64,000 nt of DNA from Juglans regia (GCF_001411555.2 NC_049905.1:14074586-14138585); one strand, 5' to 3'. Numbered from the stretch's first letter, positions 1-13,086 are shown. Numbers and translations are program-made. The notes: generated from the sequence alone by a model not told the origin.

Positions 1-1112
1 TGGTGGAGGCCTAGGGGGTCATATGGGGAGAGATAAGACAATTGCTCTAGTAGCCGAGTGTTACTATTGGCCACAACTGTAGAGGGATGTTGGCAGGTTT
101 GTTAAAAAATGCCCCATCTGCGAAGTGGGGAAGGGACAAGCTCAAAACATAAGACTCTACACCCCTTTGCAGGTGCCAGAAAACATCTGGGAAGACGTGA
201 GTATGGCCTTCATACTCGGTCTTCCGCGAACCCAATGCGGGGTGGATTCCGTGTTTGTTGTGGTCGATCGATTCTCCAAAATGGCTCATTTTATACCGTG
301 CAAGAAAACAACTGATGCATCTAACATTGCCCACCTTTTCTTCAAAGAAACCGTGCGGCTTCGTGGGATTCCGAAGTTGATTACATCTGACAGGGATGTG
401 AAGTTTCTCAGCCATTTTTGGATCACCCTTTGGTAAAAATTTGAAACCAACCTCAAATATAGTAGCACCTGCCATTTGCAAACAGATGGAAAAACGGAAG
501 TGACAAACCGCACATTGGGCAACATTGTTCGGTGCGTCTGTGGAGACATGCCAAAACAATCGGGAAAACACCGTTTGAGGTTGTTTACACTCGACCACCA
601 AAGCACACCCTCGATTTAATTCCCCTGCCAAGACTTCCTGGAATAGTACTGCAGCAGAGAACATGGTTGAAAGAATTCAGCAAGTCCATTCAAATGTTTG
701 CGTCAACTTAGAAAGGGCTAACTCATGTTACAAACAAGTGGCGGACAAGCATACGCTAGTTAAGATTTTCCAAGAAGGGGACCTGGTCATGGTGCATCTA
801 CGCAAGCAGCGTTTTCCAGCTGGGATTTACAATAAGTTGCAGAAGAAGAAGTTCGGACCATGCCGAAATGTGAAGAAGATAAATGATAATGCTTATGTAA
901 TTGACCTCCTTGATCACTTGTCAATTTCCTCTACGTTCAATGTAGCAGATATTTTTTTGTACCATCCTCCAGATGAAGCACTCTATCCTGACCATAGCTC
1001 GAGGTCGAGCTTCCTTCCAAGTGGGGAAGAATCTGATGCAGCAGATACGGCATGCAAGATTGACATTGACGCAGCATGCGAGTTATCAGGATTGAATCAG
1101 GAAATGTCGTAA
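1..1112 (+). pseudogene. Degenerate Ty3/gypsy integrase (3' part of pol)
   Basis: Remnant of a retrotransposon integrase. The first ~120 bases read as an H2C2 zinc-binding region (GGHMGRDKT, then CPICE) with a stop at about 79. Positions 125-436 carry the start of the catalytic core ([39 protein letters not shown]). The frame then breaks; the region of the catalytic Glu survives near 478-510 ([14 protein letters not shown]). Positions 663-1112 hold the C-terminal domain ([34 protein letters not shown]) with an acidic, Ser-rich tail ending in TAA. The core resembles the chromovirus integrases elsewhere in the window but is clearly a different, older family. The element starts upstream of the window, and I could not delimit its LTR. 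Confidence 0.8.
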
Positions 1113-2790
1113 ACAGAGGAAGTCTTTAGCAGCTCTCCGAATTATTGCAGATTTCATTTCCAATTTTAATGTTTCCATTTTAATAAGCTTTCCTTAGTTG
1201 ATAGTGTGCTAGCGATATATTTCCTTTTCAAATAAGTTTCCTTAGTTGGTTTTCTTTGTATAAGGGGACCGAATATGGGAAGGGGACAGATGATCTTTAA
1301 ATTATTAAGCATTACAGAGTTTATCAAAAAACTTGTGACTCATTGTTTGAGAAGACACAATTATTCTTGAATTTTCCTATCTTTGTATGTTTCCGCTACG
1401 TCAATGTTGCACCGCAAATAGAATCTCCACTCAAGTGTGTTGGTTCAATTTAGTCTCAATATTCAGGCTGTAAAAAATGAGAGTCTTATAAGAAGATATA
1501 ATGAAAATAAGGGAATTATGAATGCAGAAAATAAAAACTTGGATTCCAAGCCTTGATCGTAATGATAATTTTCTTTAGATCATATTTTGATGTCCCTTTT
1601 CAACGTGCTATAGAGTATTGGCAATTAAAATTGTACCTAATATTATACAATGAACCCATCTAATTCATTGTGCTAAAAATGGCCATTAAATTTCCAAGCA
1701 TCAATAAGGGTGGAATATCAAACTAGTAGCGTGTATTTTCTCGTAGAAAAGATTAAAAAATAAATAAAGAGATCTACTTATTCCCTATAAATGTGTCATC
1801 GATCCAGCAGAAAAACACGATGCTCATCATGTAGAAACAAGAATTTAGAGATCATCAAGATATCAAGGTTGGGAGAGGCATTATAGGCACATCATGTCAA
1901 GGGCTGCGAGCACAAGTACAGTTTGGCAGGCTACCGAGGCAGCACCAGCCTAGTACTTCATGAGATGCAGAGGCGGCCCAGTTTCGAACAAAGCGAGGGT
2001 GGTGGTCATAGCAGGCAGAGCTGCGACCTGAAACTGCCGGCCATTAGCAGGTCCTGCAAGATTGATTTTCCCAAGTGAAATCTCTCCCTGGTGGCTAATT
2101 AATAAATGAATCTGCATACCCTAGTTTCATGTGTACATGCCATGTAATTGAATGACTTCTTCTATAGTACTTTAAATTAGGGTAAAGTTATGAACTCAAG
2201 GACGGGATGTTAAAAGAATAAAATAAATTAAGCTGATCGCTATAGTCAATGAACTCGCAATCAAGCATGGATCCTTAATTTCTCCTTTTTATTGCGATTT
2301 ATGTCATTTTACAGGTCTAGTGCGTGTAATACCTAGGAGGTCAATGGAGCTGTAAATTTTATTTTTCTGGAACGTAAACAATACCTCTATGGCGGCCCTC
2401 TTGGCTAATAAAGAATCAAATAACGTCACTTGCAGGACCTGTCACCGGCCGACAAAAAGGTTAATCTCTCGGCCTATCTTCCCATGCATGTCAAATATTG
2501 TACGAACATATTTTGATCCTCCCAGTACTACGTACACTCACTTATAATACAATAGTATATAATGATTAAAAATAAAAAATAAAAAAAGATAAATGGCAAC
2601 ATGATATGATGGCCAACAGATCATCAAGGTAATTAAATATGAGCATTATGTGTAAATTAACGTAATTTCCACTGAATACATGAAAATCGAAAAACACATA
2701 CTATTAAATTGAAAATACCAAAAAACAACAGTCATGCGTGCGTTGCCAACAAATTGAACAAGCTTAGAAGATACACAGTCGGTACGTACA
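1113..2790. other. Non-coding stretch, probably old LTR and unresolved remnants
   Basis: No supported gene. The first ~300 bases after the integrase stop are AT-rich and LTR-like (TATA-like and polyadenylation-like words), but I find no paired copy to define an LTR. A GC-richer island at about 1860-2065 has an interrupted minus-strand frame with two stops and no family I recognise. The motif CTTGCAGGACCTG occurs on the minus strand at about 2048-2060 and again on the plus strand at about 2430-2442. Confidence 0.4.
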
Positions 2791-4520
2791 TCAAAGTCCA
2801 GCAACTCGGAGCCGATCCTCCATGTCCTTCAACCGACTCTGTATCGGAGCAATCTGTGCAACAACTCGTGAATCGATCTCAATTAACATAGCCTCACACC
2901 ATGGAGGTCGTATATGATGATCTTCACTTGATGAGGTTGTACCAGCCTGCTGTGTCAACGGATAGGCTAGTTGCCTAGTCTGACTAATTGGCGTAGTCCA
3001 GCGAATCGGCTTCGTAGGCTGGTCTCCCTTCTCATCAGACCGAATTTCTACTGCTGCCTTCAACATCAAGCCTATAATCAATAGTCCGAAGTGATATGAA
3101 CCCGTGAGAATGAATTCTCTTGAACCTACAATCAATTTGAAAACTCTCCAAGAAAGCCAAAATCAAATCAACGGATGGAGAACCTAGACCCGATGAGAAC
3201 TTGTTTCAAAAACCTAGATTATATTAAAATCTAGACTCGTTGAAGAACCCGTCTCAAAAACCCAAATTACAAATGAGGAACGTCACAAAGGTTGTGATTT
3301 ACCTTTGATAAGTTCAAGAGTTCAATCAAGAACAAGAGGAGAAAACTCAACTCACAAATAAAATTCAATATTGTATAACCCTCAAATGACGCTACAAAGA
3401 GTTTTTAAACCCAAACCTATTCAAAATCCTAGCCAAAATAAAGTCCCTTTTATCCAAAATTACCCTTGATGAACAGTACCGGCTACAGTACGCGCGGTTA
3501 CAGTAACCCCTACAATAAATTGATGAAACCCTAGTTCCTAAAAATTAACTTTCCAAATAAGCCATTGGCCAAAATACAAGGTCTTTCCAAAAACATAGTT
3601 CATAAGAAATAAAACATGTGAGCCAAGCATCTTCAAGCCCACTTATTCTAAACTAATAAAATAAATCATTTAACCAAATTGGAAGCCTCCAATAACAATA
3701 GGCCGTATCTCTAAGTCATGTCTTCCACAGCTTGAATCAAGTGGATCAAAACTGGTTCTTCTTCTTTCAGACTCATCTTGAGTGTTGGGCTCTTGCTGGC
3801 TTCATCCCAAATGGATTGCACCAATCCTTGCATTGCTTCCTTGATCTTCTTGGCCCTTGATCTTGTAATTGGCTCATCTAGAACTTGCAAAGGATCTTTA
3901 AGAGTAAGCCCACCTTGGTTCCTATCACGAAGGGTAATCCCTTTTTAGACGAACCGAAATTTTGCGCACTGCTCTGAATCCTCCTGATGATGTGATTTGG
4001 AAGATATTGATCAACCCCACGGACAATATCAAGTAGGAATTTCCCTTGCTCAATACTGAGTTCTGTCGTAACTTCTATTGGCTTTACATTAGTTGCAACT
4101 ATGAGGTGCAACATCTGAAAGAATGGAAGCAAATCCTTCTGACTTATAACCTCATCCATGCGACGATCCACATCATCTTAGTATTGGTCAGAGCATGATA
4201 TATTTCGTTGGCAAACCATTGTGAAGATTTTGGGTCTTCATCTCGTCGAGGTAAATTCAGAAAAGATGCAATCATATAAGGAGTGATAATGACTTTCACT
4301 CCTCGTACATTGACCTGGATAGATCTATTCGTACTAGATTCCCAGAGTTTTTTTTGTAGAACTCAAGCACAAGATCCGAGTACAGTTCCCCTTTTGCCTC
4401 AAGAATACTTGTCCATTGTCTGTCAGTTGTAAGTATCGTGAACAGGCTTCGATCCTCAAATTTTAAATCTTTCAAATCATCAATGTGTACGAGCACTCCA
4501 TCAAAACATAATTGGGTTTA
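2791..4520 (-). pseudogene. Athila-like / Transposase_32-type retrotransposon ORF, split by a solo LTR
   Basis: Read from 4520 downwards, this resembles the 'putative plant transposon protein' ORF common in Athila-type elements. It runs from a stretch around VLVHIDDLKDLKFEDRSL through RGVKVIITPYMIASFLNLP and KDLLPFFQMLHLIVATNVKP to VDQYLPNHIIRRIQSSAQNF. At least two frameshifts (near 4310 and 4165) separate these blocks. The frame meets a solo LTR at 3927 and resumes at 3091 (GLLIIGLMLKAAVEIRSDEK), ending with a stop at 2791. The tail contains IAPIQSRLKDMEDRL, a short predicted coil. The family name is from memory of conserved motifs; the structural role of the protein is unknown to me. Confidence 0.65.
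3092..3927 (-). mobile_element. Solo LTR of the CRM-like chromovirus family
   Basis: An 836-bp LTR with termini TGATAT/CCTATCA on the plus strand (TGATAGG...TATCA in element orientation). It is flanked by a perfect 5-bp TSD, CGAAG (3087-3091 and 3928-3932). Its length matches the 837-bp LTRs of the complete copies. No internal sequence remains, so it is the product of LTR-LTR recombination. Because the family's LTR contains the end of pol, this solo LTR also carries about 70 codons of coding tail without any gene attached. It interrupts the Athila-like ORF. Confidence 0.93.
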
Positions 4521-4731
4521 GATCTTGACGATGTAAAATTAAAACCGACTAGGGCTACGACACGCCTTCAAGGAATATGACTACAAACAACATGTCTAGA
4601 AAGAGAACTATATTAATAAAATCTACAAACTATGGTAGGATCAATTAAGCATTTCTCATATAATTAATACAATGATTAAACATGCATCACATGACCAAAA
4701 ATTCAATCCGTTTTCAACTCATGTCTACTCT
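4521..4731. other. Spacer with no recognisable feature
   Basis: AT-rich sequence between the Athila-like ORF and the family-B LTR; probably part of the same old element as the ORF. I see no gene or repeat. Confidence 0.3.
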
Positions 4732-6872
4732 TTCCATGTAACGCCCCGTCCCCTAGGGTCCATAGAGTTAACTCATATTACTTGATAATCAACTCCAACA
4801 TTGCTAATACTCTTCCAAAAGCTTCGAATCAAACATAAACAGTTCAAATTTAATTAACCACACATACTCGTATATAAAATCCTCAATATAGTAACCCAAA
4901 AAATTACTAACTTTTCTACATGTCACTTAAACTCACATTTCAGCAATATAATTATTAAAAGTCACCAATACTCATCGAAAACTTTCTATTCTTAATCCAT
5001 TAATCTTAAGGCATCTCACCCAATTCTTCATAGTTCTGATCCTCAGCTGAAATATCAAAAAATCATCTGAAAATATTGGAGATAAGAGGGGGGTGAGTTA
5101 TCAACAATTCAGTAAGCAGAGAATATATACTATATGCAAATATGAACATTTATAGATTTCAGAATGCAGAATAAAACACTTTATTTTAAGAATGCAGAAT
5201 CAGAACATGTTATCAAAAATATCAGAGTGAAATTTTAAAAATATTTTTATTCAAATTCTTTTGGCATAGCATAATTGACCAACACCGTACTAGAGCATCA
5301 TATCACATTAGAGGCCATGTTTAACCCCTATGGTAGGGTTGTGCAAACCCCGGTAGTAAACCGAGCAGAAACAAAATGTGAATCTTCCCCTTATTTATTC
5401 TCGGAGCCCCGAGTGTACACACAGGAAAGACCACCAGAAAAACTACTTTGTTTCCAAAGTGGTTGAACCAGATATAGAACAGTTGGTACCAACCCAAACA
5501 GAAGCCACTATTAGCAGCCGTGGTAGGTCAAATAGATCACCATCCACAAACCATATCCCGATTCAGAATGTCATGTCAAAAGTTTTCATAAATCACATCA
5601 TATCAGAGTACAGAACATGTTCAGAACATAACAGAGTTTTCAGAAATCACATCATATCAAAGTACAGAACATATTCAGAACAGAACAAAGTTTTCAGAAA
5701 TCACAATACATAATTTTATGCACAAACTTTCATATTCGCTATCTTTTGCATAGTTCAGAAGCAAAATGCAAAATAACTCATGTCTACACTAATCATGCCA
5801 GAAAATACTTTATTCTTAAATAGAATCTCATGAGTAATGTAGAACAAATAACTGAGGTAGTTCAAATATCTTTTCATAACAAAACATGCGTATTTTCAAA
5901 AATCAATCTCAGCCCATTTTATTTTTATGCAAATCTACCATAGGAACCCCGCTTACCTGGACGACTTAGCTTTTCAGAATTTTCCTAAAAAATGTCGAGT
6001 CGACTATAAATCATCACCTATAAAAATAATCACGTAATTTCCGTAAGTTTTCAATTAATCATGAATTTTGATATTTAAGCCTAAGCTTCTTAAATAACCT
6101 ATTTTATATCCTCAAAACTTAAAACCTTCATAATCCTAAAATATATCATCACTTCCTTAAAATCACCAATATCCACCATAACCCATGTCAAACACAAAAT
6201 ACCAATATTTAAACCCAAAACAGCCAACAAATCTCATAGTATAAACCAATCACACCAACAACTCCATCATCCAATCCAACTGACCCCCTTACTCCTCAGA
6301 CTCAGTCTGGCACAACCAACCAATTCACAGTAAATATGAGTTAGCACGAAAATACATTTAAATCTCAAAAGTTTTTTGAGAAAATACTTACAATACTATA
6401 ATATAATTTTTGAAAGATCATCGAAGTGCTAGAAGCGGCAATGTAGCAACAAAACAGTGCCAAATGCACTGTGGTCGTGGGTCTCAAAAACCCACTTTTG
6501 AACGGGTACAAACAAGACCCGAGATTGCTAGGGTAGGGCTTAGGGATGTCGGTGAAGTTAGTGGTGGTGGTGGTTAGCCGTGGGTGACGGCATAAAGGGT
6601 GGTTGAAGTGCAAAAAAAATGCCCAAATCGGAAATGGAGTTGGATGTACTTCACCAGTGACGGATCGGAGCTGGGATTGGGTGCATTGGGTTGCTGGGAG
6701 GTCAAGAATGAAGTGGTGAAGAAATGGTGACCAAAGGTGGCACGACGGTGGCGCGCGAGCACAAGGAACGCCGCGGCTTCAAGCCGTGCTTGGAGGAGAA
6801 CGCCGGTGAGTGAGGAGCTGAAAACCAGAGGGGGAGGTTGCTGGTGGGTGGGGAAGGTCGTGGGCTGGGCGG

Positions 6873-7709
6873 TGATATGAACCCGTGGGAATGAATTCCC
6901 TTGAACCCACAATCAATTTGAAAACTCCCCAAGAAAGCCAAAAATCAAGTCAAGGAAGGAGAATCTAGACACGATGAGAACTCGTTTCAAGAACCTAGAT
7001 TATATTAAAATCTAGACCCGTTGAAGAACCCGTCTCAAGAACCCAGATTACAAAGCAGGAACGCTACAAAGGTTGTGACTTACCTTTGATAAGTTCAAGA
7101 GTTCAATCAAGAACAAGAGGAGAAAACTCAACTCATAAATAAAATTCAATATTGTCTAATCTCTCAAATAAGGCTACAAAGAGTTTTTAAACCCAAACCT
7201 AATCAAAACCCTAGCCAAAATAAAGCCCCTTTTATCCAAAATTACCCTTAATGAACAGTACTGGCTACAATATGCGCGGCTACAGTAACTCCTACAATAA
7301 ATTGATGAAGCCCTAGTTCCTAAAAAGTAACTTTCCAAATAAGCCCTTGGCCAAAATATAAGGTCTTCCCAAAAATAGAGTTCATAAGAAATAAGACATG
7401 TAAGCCAAGCATATTCAAGCCCACTTATTCTAAACTAATAAAATAAATCATTTAACCAAATTGGAAGCCTCCAATAACAATAGGCCGTATCTCTAAGTCA
7501 TGTCTTCCACAGCTTGAATCAAGTGGATCAAAATTGGTTCTTCTTCTTTCAGACCCATCTTCAGTGTTGGGCTCTTGCTGGCTTCATCCCAAGTGGATTG
7601 CACCAATCCTTGCATTGCTTCCTTGATCTTCTTGGCCCTTGATCTTGTAATTGGCCCATCTGGAACTTGCAAAGGATCTTTAAGAGTAGGCCCACCTTGG
7701 TTCCTATCA
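6873..7709 (-). repeat. 3' LTR of CRM-like copy 1
   Basis: 837 bp, TG...CA termini. It contains the last ~72 codons of pol (stop at 7493) followed by about 620 bp of non-coding LTR. The adjoining purine run in element orientation (GAGGAGAGGGGGAA, complement of 7710-7723) is the polypurine tract and is itself coding. Confidence 0.9.
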
Positions 7710-9253
7710 TTCCCCCTCTCCTCAAAAGGATTCGACCTCGAATCTTCACCTACATCAAAAGGAGAAAGATCAGAAACATTGAAAGTTGCAGAAACTTTAT
7801 ACTCACCTGGAAGATCCACTTTATATGCATTGTCATTAATTTTCTCAAGAATTTGGAAAGGTCCATCTCCTCGAGGATGCAACTTAGTCCTTCTATGGGC
7901 TGGGAATCTTTCTTTGCGCATGTGAACCCAAACCCAATCTCCTGGTTCAAAGATGACACGCCTTCGTCCTTTATTGGCTTGGGAAGCAACCCTTTCATTC
8001 TTTTGGGCAATTTGAAGCCGTACCCTCTCATGAGGTGACTTCACCAACTCCGCCTTCTTTTGTCCATCCAAACTACTCCTGCCATCAACAGGTAAAGGCA
8101 TCAAATCCAAAGGAGTAAGTGGATTAAATCCATAAACAATTTCAAAAGGAGAGTATGAAGTAGTAGTATGCATCGTCCTATTATATGCAAACTCTATAAA
8201 TGGCAAACAATCCTCCCAAGTTTTTAAATTCTTATGAACAACAGTGCGTAAAAGCTGAGTTAAAGTCCTATTAACTACTTCAGTCTGACCATCAGTCTGC
8301 GGATGACAAGTAGTGGAAAATAAGAGCTTAGTACCCAATTTCCCCAACAACACCTTGCAAAAGTAGCTAAGGAATTTAACATCCATATCAGAAACAATAC
8401 TCCTAGGTACACCATGGAGTTGCACTATCTCCCGGAAAAACAAGTCAGCTATGTTTGTGGTATCATCTATTTTATGGCATGGAATGAAATGTGTCATCTT
8501 ACTGAATCTATCCACAACCACAAAAATAGAATCTCTACCCCTTTTGGTCCTAGGCAGCCCCAAAACAAAGTCCATAGATATGTCTACCCATGGCTCACTA
8601 GGAACGGTAAGGGTGTATACAACCCATGTGGCAAAACCTTAGATTTGGCCTTTCTATATGTAATGCACCTTCCACAAATACGGTTAACATCTCTCTTCAT
8701 CTTAGGCCAAAAGAAATGTTCATGCAAAATGTCTAAAGTTTTCTTGACACCAAAGTGTCCCATTAATCCCCCACCATGTGCCTCTCGCAATAATAACTCA
8801 CGCATAGAACAATTTGGCAAACAAAGTTTACTTTCTTTAAACAAATAACCATCATGCTTGTAAGACTTACCAAATGCCGCCTTATCACATGCCACATACA
8901 CATTAGAAAAATCTGCGTCATCGGCATACATGTCTTTCACATATTCAAACCCAAGCATTTTAGCACTCAAAGAAGTAAGAAGTACATACCTCCGGGATAG
9001 AGCATCAGCAACAATGTTCTCCTTACCTTGCTTGTAACGGATGACATAGGGAAAGGTCTCAATGTATTCTATCCATCTAGCATGCCTTTTATTCAACTTA
9101 CCTTGACCCTTGAGATGCTTCAATGATTCATGATCGGTGTGGATCACAAATTCCCTTGGCCATAGGTAGTGCTGCCAAGTCTCTAATGCACGAACAAGAG
9201 CATAAAGCTCTTTGTCATAAGTAGGGTACTTCAGGGATGCCCCACTTAAATTT
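7493..9253 (-). pseudogene. RNase H end and integrase of CRM-like copy 1
   Basis: This part of pol would cut the RNA strand of the RNA/DNA hybrid (RNase H) and insert the cDNA into the host genome (integrase). A frameshift near 9250 separates it from RT. The block 9147-8584 has the RNase H end ([24 protein letters not shown]) and the integrase H2C2 finger ([30 protein letters not shown]). The block 8575-7493 has the catalytic core: [25 protein letters not shown] and TTCHPQTDGQTEVVNRTL supply the DDE residues. It then has the C-terminal domain (GDWVWVHMRKERFPAH; KVDLPGEYKVSATFNV) and a basic tail, TRSRAKKIKEAM. The last 72 codons lie in the 3' LTR. Confidence 0.9.
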
Positions 9254-10462
9254 TCACTGAAGAAACGCTATGGGCCGCCTATCCTGCATCAAAACGCCTC
9301 CAATCCCTATTCCTGAAGCATCACATTCGATCTCAAAAGCTTTGTTAAAATTAGGTAATGCTAACATAGGTGCAGAGCACAACCTTTCTTTAATAGTGGC
9401 AAAAGCATTCTCTTGATTAGCCCCCCAATGAAACCCAACATTCTTTTTAATTACCTCAGTGAGTGGTGCAGCAATGCTGCTGAAGTCTTTAACAAAACGC
9501 TGATAAAAGCTAGCTAAGCCATGAAAGCTTCTTACCTCAGTGATGCTTTTTGGCGTTGGCCACTCCTTGATGGCCTTGACTTTCTCTTCATCCACCTCAA
9601 TACCCTTTGTACTAACAACATAACCAAGAAAAACAACTTTTTCCATGCAAAAGGCACATTTTTTGAAATTAGCATACAACCTTTCACATCTCAACACATC
9701 AAACACATATCTCAAATGCTCAATATGTTCATTTAAGTTCTTGCTGTATACTAAGATATCATCAAAGTACACAACCACAAACTTGCCTATGAATGCACGT
9801 AGGACATGGTTTATTAATCTCATGAAAGTACTGGGCGCATTTGTAAGTCCAAATGGCATAACCAACCATTCATAAAGCCCATACTTAGTCTTAAAAGCAG
9901 TTTTCCATTCATCACCCTCTTTCATTCTAATTTGATGGTACCCACTTTTAAGATCAATTTTACTGAAAATACATAGGCCATGCAATTCATCAAGCATATC
10001 ATCCAATCTAGGAATGGGATGGCGATACTCTACCATGATATTGTTGACCGCCCTACAATCAATGCACATCCTCCACGTCCAATCCTTCTTTGGCACGAGT
10101 AGCACTGGTACTGCACCAGGGCTCATGCTCTCGCTCACGTACCCCTTGCTCATCAAATCCTCAACTTGCCTCTGAAACTCCTTTGTCTCATCTGGATTAC
10201 TCCTATAGGCTGGTCGGTTTGGAATAGCAGCCCCAGGCACAAAATCAATCTGGTGCTCAATCCCTCTAATGGGTGGGAACTCATTTGGCATCTCCTCCGG
10301 CAATACATCCTCAAACTCCTGCAACAAAGAAATAGCCAAACTAAGAAGAGACTGGTTAGTTTCATCAAGAGTAACATAAGACTCTTTATAGACAAGAAAA
10401 ATCATAGGGCGATCTGCGAAGAAAGCCCTCTTAACCTCACTCTCTCTTGCATAGAAACTCAC
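9254..10462 (-). pseudogene. Reverse transcriptase / start of RNase H of CRM-like copy 1
   Basis: About 400 codons open on the minus strand. RT motifs are intact: [72 protein letters not shown] and the catalytic YFDDILVYS. RNase H begins at [17 protein letters not shown] and is cut by a frameshift. Upstream (10463-10716) lies the charged KRKSE-repeat linker, out of frame here. The protein would copy element RNA into cDNA inside cytoplasmic virus-like particles. It is not expressible as one polyprotein in this copy. Confidence 0.92.
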
Positions 10463-10716
10463 TTTTGCCTTTCCTTTTCTCTCGGTAGACTCTCTTTATT
10501 TTTTCTCTCATGGCTCCACTCTTTTTTCTCTACTCTCAGCCACCTCTCTACTTTCTTTTTCACTCTTTCTTTTTTGCTCAATCTCTTTTTCACTCTTTCT
10601 TTTTTTATCACTCTCATTTTCACTCTCTCTCTTTTGATCACTCTCATTTTCACTCTTTCTTTTTTGAGCAACCTCATTTTTCAATTTCAGTTGGTCCTCA
10701 TAGACCTGGCATGGAG

Positions 10717-11313
10717 TTAAAGCAGCAAGCTCAATTGTTTGCCCTCCTTTTCAAAGCTGTACATGTTCTTGAATCCATCTTGTGTCACTCTCCTATCATA
10801 CTGCCACGGCATCCCCAACAAAATTTGGACCGCATGCATAGGCACAACATCACAAAGCACCTCATCCTGATACTTCCCAATAGAAAAAGTAACTAACACT
10901 TGTTTATCCACCCTAACCTCTCCACAATCATTCAACCACTGCAATTTGTAGTGTCTAGAGTGTTTTAAGGTTGTTAAATTCAATTTCTCAAACAAAGTAG
11001 TGCTAGCCACATTAGTACAACTCCCTCCATCAATGATCATACTGCATACCTTATTGTTGACATGGCATCTAGTATGGAAAATGTTCTCTCTCTGTTTCTC
11101 TACATCATCCACCTTAATGTGTGGATTGAGAGTACGCCTGGCAACAAGAGACTCACCTGTCACAGGGTATACCACTCCATCATCATCACTAGCTTCAACC
11201 AACTCGGGCACCTCATCACTATCATCCTCACTCTCAGTCATCACCTCTCCATTGTCACGCATAATCATCACCTTCTTATTTAGACATTGAGAAGCAATGT
11301 GCCCTGAACCCAA
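10717..11313 (-). pseudogene. Zinc-knuckle end of gag plus protease, CRM-like copy 1
   Basis: This block starts at GSGHIASQC, the second half of a CCHC nucleocapsid knuckle. The first half (CFKC) is encoded just upstream in another frame, across a frameshift. It then has an acidic spacer (TESEDDSDEVPELVEASDDD) and an aspartic-protease region with the active-site-like motif MIIDGGSCTNVAS. A conserved tail ([29 protein letters not shown]) leads to the RT linker. The protease would cleave the Gag-Pol precursor. Confidence 0.85.
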
Positions 11314-11356
11314 ACACTTAAAACATTTGATATCTCTATTCCGGAAGGTTGGGATT

Positions 11357-12343
11357 CTACCTTGGGTTTGTTGCTAGTTCCCTCATCTTTTCCCTTAGGT
11401 GGTTCGGTCTTCTCTTTGCTTCAGCTAGATCATTCCTATCCGATTTTGATTTCCAAGTAGTGCTAGAAACCGAAGTGTACCTTGCTGTCCCTTTTCTCTG
11501 TAATTGCCTCTCCACCTTCATAGCCATGTGCACCATGTCCTCAATCTCCACATAATGTTGCAATTTAATTCCATTGGCTATGTCCCTATTCAAACCACTC
11601 AAAAATCTAGCCATGGTGGCCTTTCGGTCCTCCTCTACATTAGCCCGAATCATCGCTACCTCCATGTCCTTATGGTAATCCTCCACACTCTTAGACCCCT
11701 GTGTAAGATTTTGTAATTTCTGGTAAAGGTCTCTATAGTAATGGCTAGGAACAAATCTCCGCCTCATGAAAACTTTCAACTCTCCCCATGTCTCTATAGG
11801 CCTCTCATAATTCCTCCTCCTCTTGGTTCCAAATTGATCCCACCAAATAATAGCATAATCAGTGAATTCAATTACCGCCAACTTCACTTTCTTCTCCTCA
11901 GAGTAATTATGGCAATCAAACACCAACTCTATTTTTTTCACCCACTCTAGATAAACCTCAGGGTCAGTTCTACCTTGGAAATGTGGTATTTTCATTTTGA
12001 TGCTACCAAGGTCTCTATCTACACCATTCCGACCCCCTAGATTCCCCTCAAATCCTCTTTCATGCCTAACTCTTCTATTTCTACCCGACCCAACGTCAGA
12101 TGCTAAGTCTTCCTCATCCTCACCATCTCCTTCATTCTCATACTGATTTTCAACTCTAAGCTCATGTCGCCTCTTGTCCTTCCCACCTTGTAGATTTCTA
12201 ATCGCTGCTTCTTGATGATCCATCCTATCCCTCACTTCACCCAACACCAAGTTCAACCGCTCAAACTGTTGTTGCATGGCTTGCAACACAAAGGATGAGT
12301 TATCTGCTCTCCCCCTTGGTGATGCGCTACTCCGATGAGACAT
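11357..12343 (-). pseudogene. Gag of CRM-like copy 1
   Basis: A 328-codon frame starting at MSHRSSASPRGRADNSSF, the same start as in the other copies. It has an N-terminal helical segment (FERLNLVLGEVRDRMDHQ), an acidic low-complexity stretch, and the retrotransposon Gag core: IPHFQGRTDPEVYLEWVKKI, AIIWWDQF and RRRFVPSHYYRDLYQKLQNL. It is frameshifted before the zinc knuckle. Gag forms the particle that packages element RNA. Confidence 0.88.
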
Positions 12344-13071
12344 TATCAGGTGCTACACAAAAGAATGTTAGTGGCAAAAAAAAGTAAACCTCACACACTC
12401 CCTTACGTGTTTACACTCGAATAATAACACTCCACTCGTGTTTCACTCTTAATTGGCTTTTTTCCGATAATAGTCTCACACTCTCTTGCATTTTACCTCA
12501 AGAGTTTTCCCACTCAAGTTCTTTAAGAACTAATTGACTCAATCAAGACAAAGCAACATTGTTTTATCCCAACTAGTAATTAGGTCCAAGAAATAACAAC
12601 AAGAGAAACACGGAAGAAATGAAAAAAAAATGGCACGTGAATCAAGAAAATTATATGAATGAAACAGTAACTATAAGACAAGATACCAACTAGAATCACC
12701 CCCTTTGATGATAAGGCTCAAGAAAAAATCTCGGAATTTGTTTTTTTTTACTATTTTTTATTTTTTCCTTTCTTTTCTTTTCTTTTCCTTTCACCAACTG
12801 ATTTGATCACAATCAAGAGTAAGCAGTTGAGAAAACCCTAACAATAACTCAAAAACCCTAGGGCAAGTGATATACGGCAGCCCCTAGAACAAGAGATTTC
12901 AGCCAACACAAACCCTAGAACAATGAATTTCAGCAAGCCTAACAATAGTGAAGAAATCTGCTAGCCACCACTATTTTTTATTTTTTTTTTGTAATCAATC
13001 CTTGAACAATGAAGCCCTAGAATTAAATATGCAAGAAATAAAAGATAGAATCAGACCTGATTGTAATCCTT
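12344..13071 (-). other. 5' leader of CRM-like copy 1
   Basis: Untranslated leader between PBS and gag, about 730 bp. It contains a T-rich tract on the plus strand (12740-12795) that in element orientation is an A/G-rich run just downstream of conserved AACCCTA-type words. The same leader is seen at 33035-33769 and 42270-43003. No coding potential is apparent. Confidence 0.6.
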
Positions 13072-13084
13072 GCTCTAAATACCA
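13072..13084 (-). promoter_or_regulatory. Primer-binding site (tRNA-iMet), CRM-like copy 1
   Basis: In element orientation TGGTATTTAGAGC, two bases after the 5' LTR end. It is a slightly mutated form of the TGGTATCAGAGC site complementary to initiator tRNA-Met. Confidence 0.8.
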
Positions 13085-13086
13085 AA

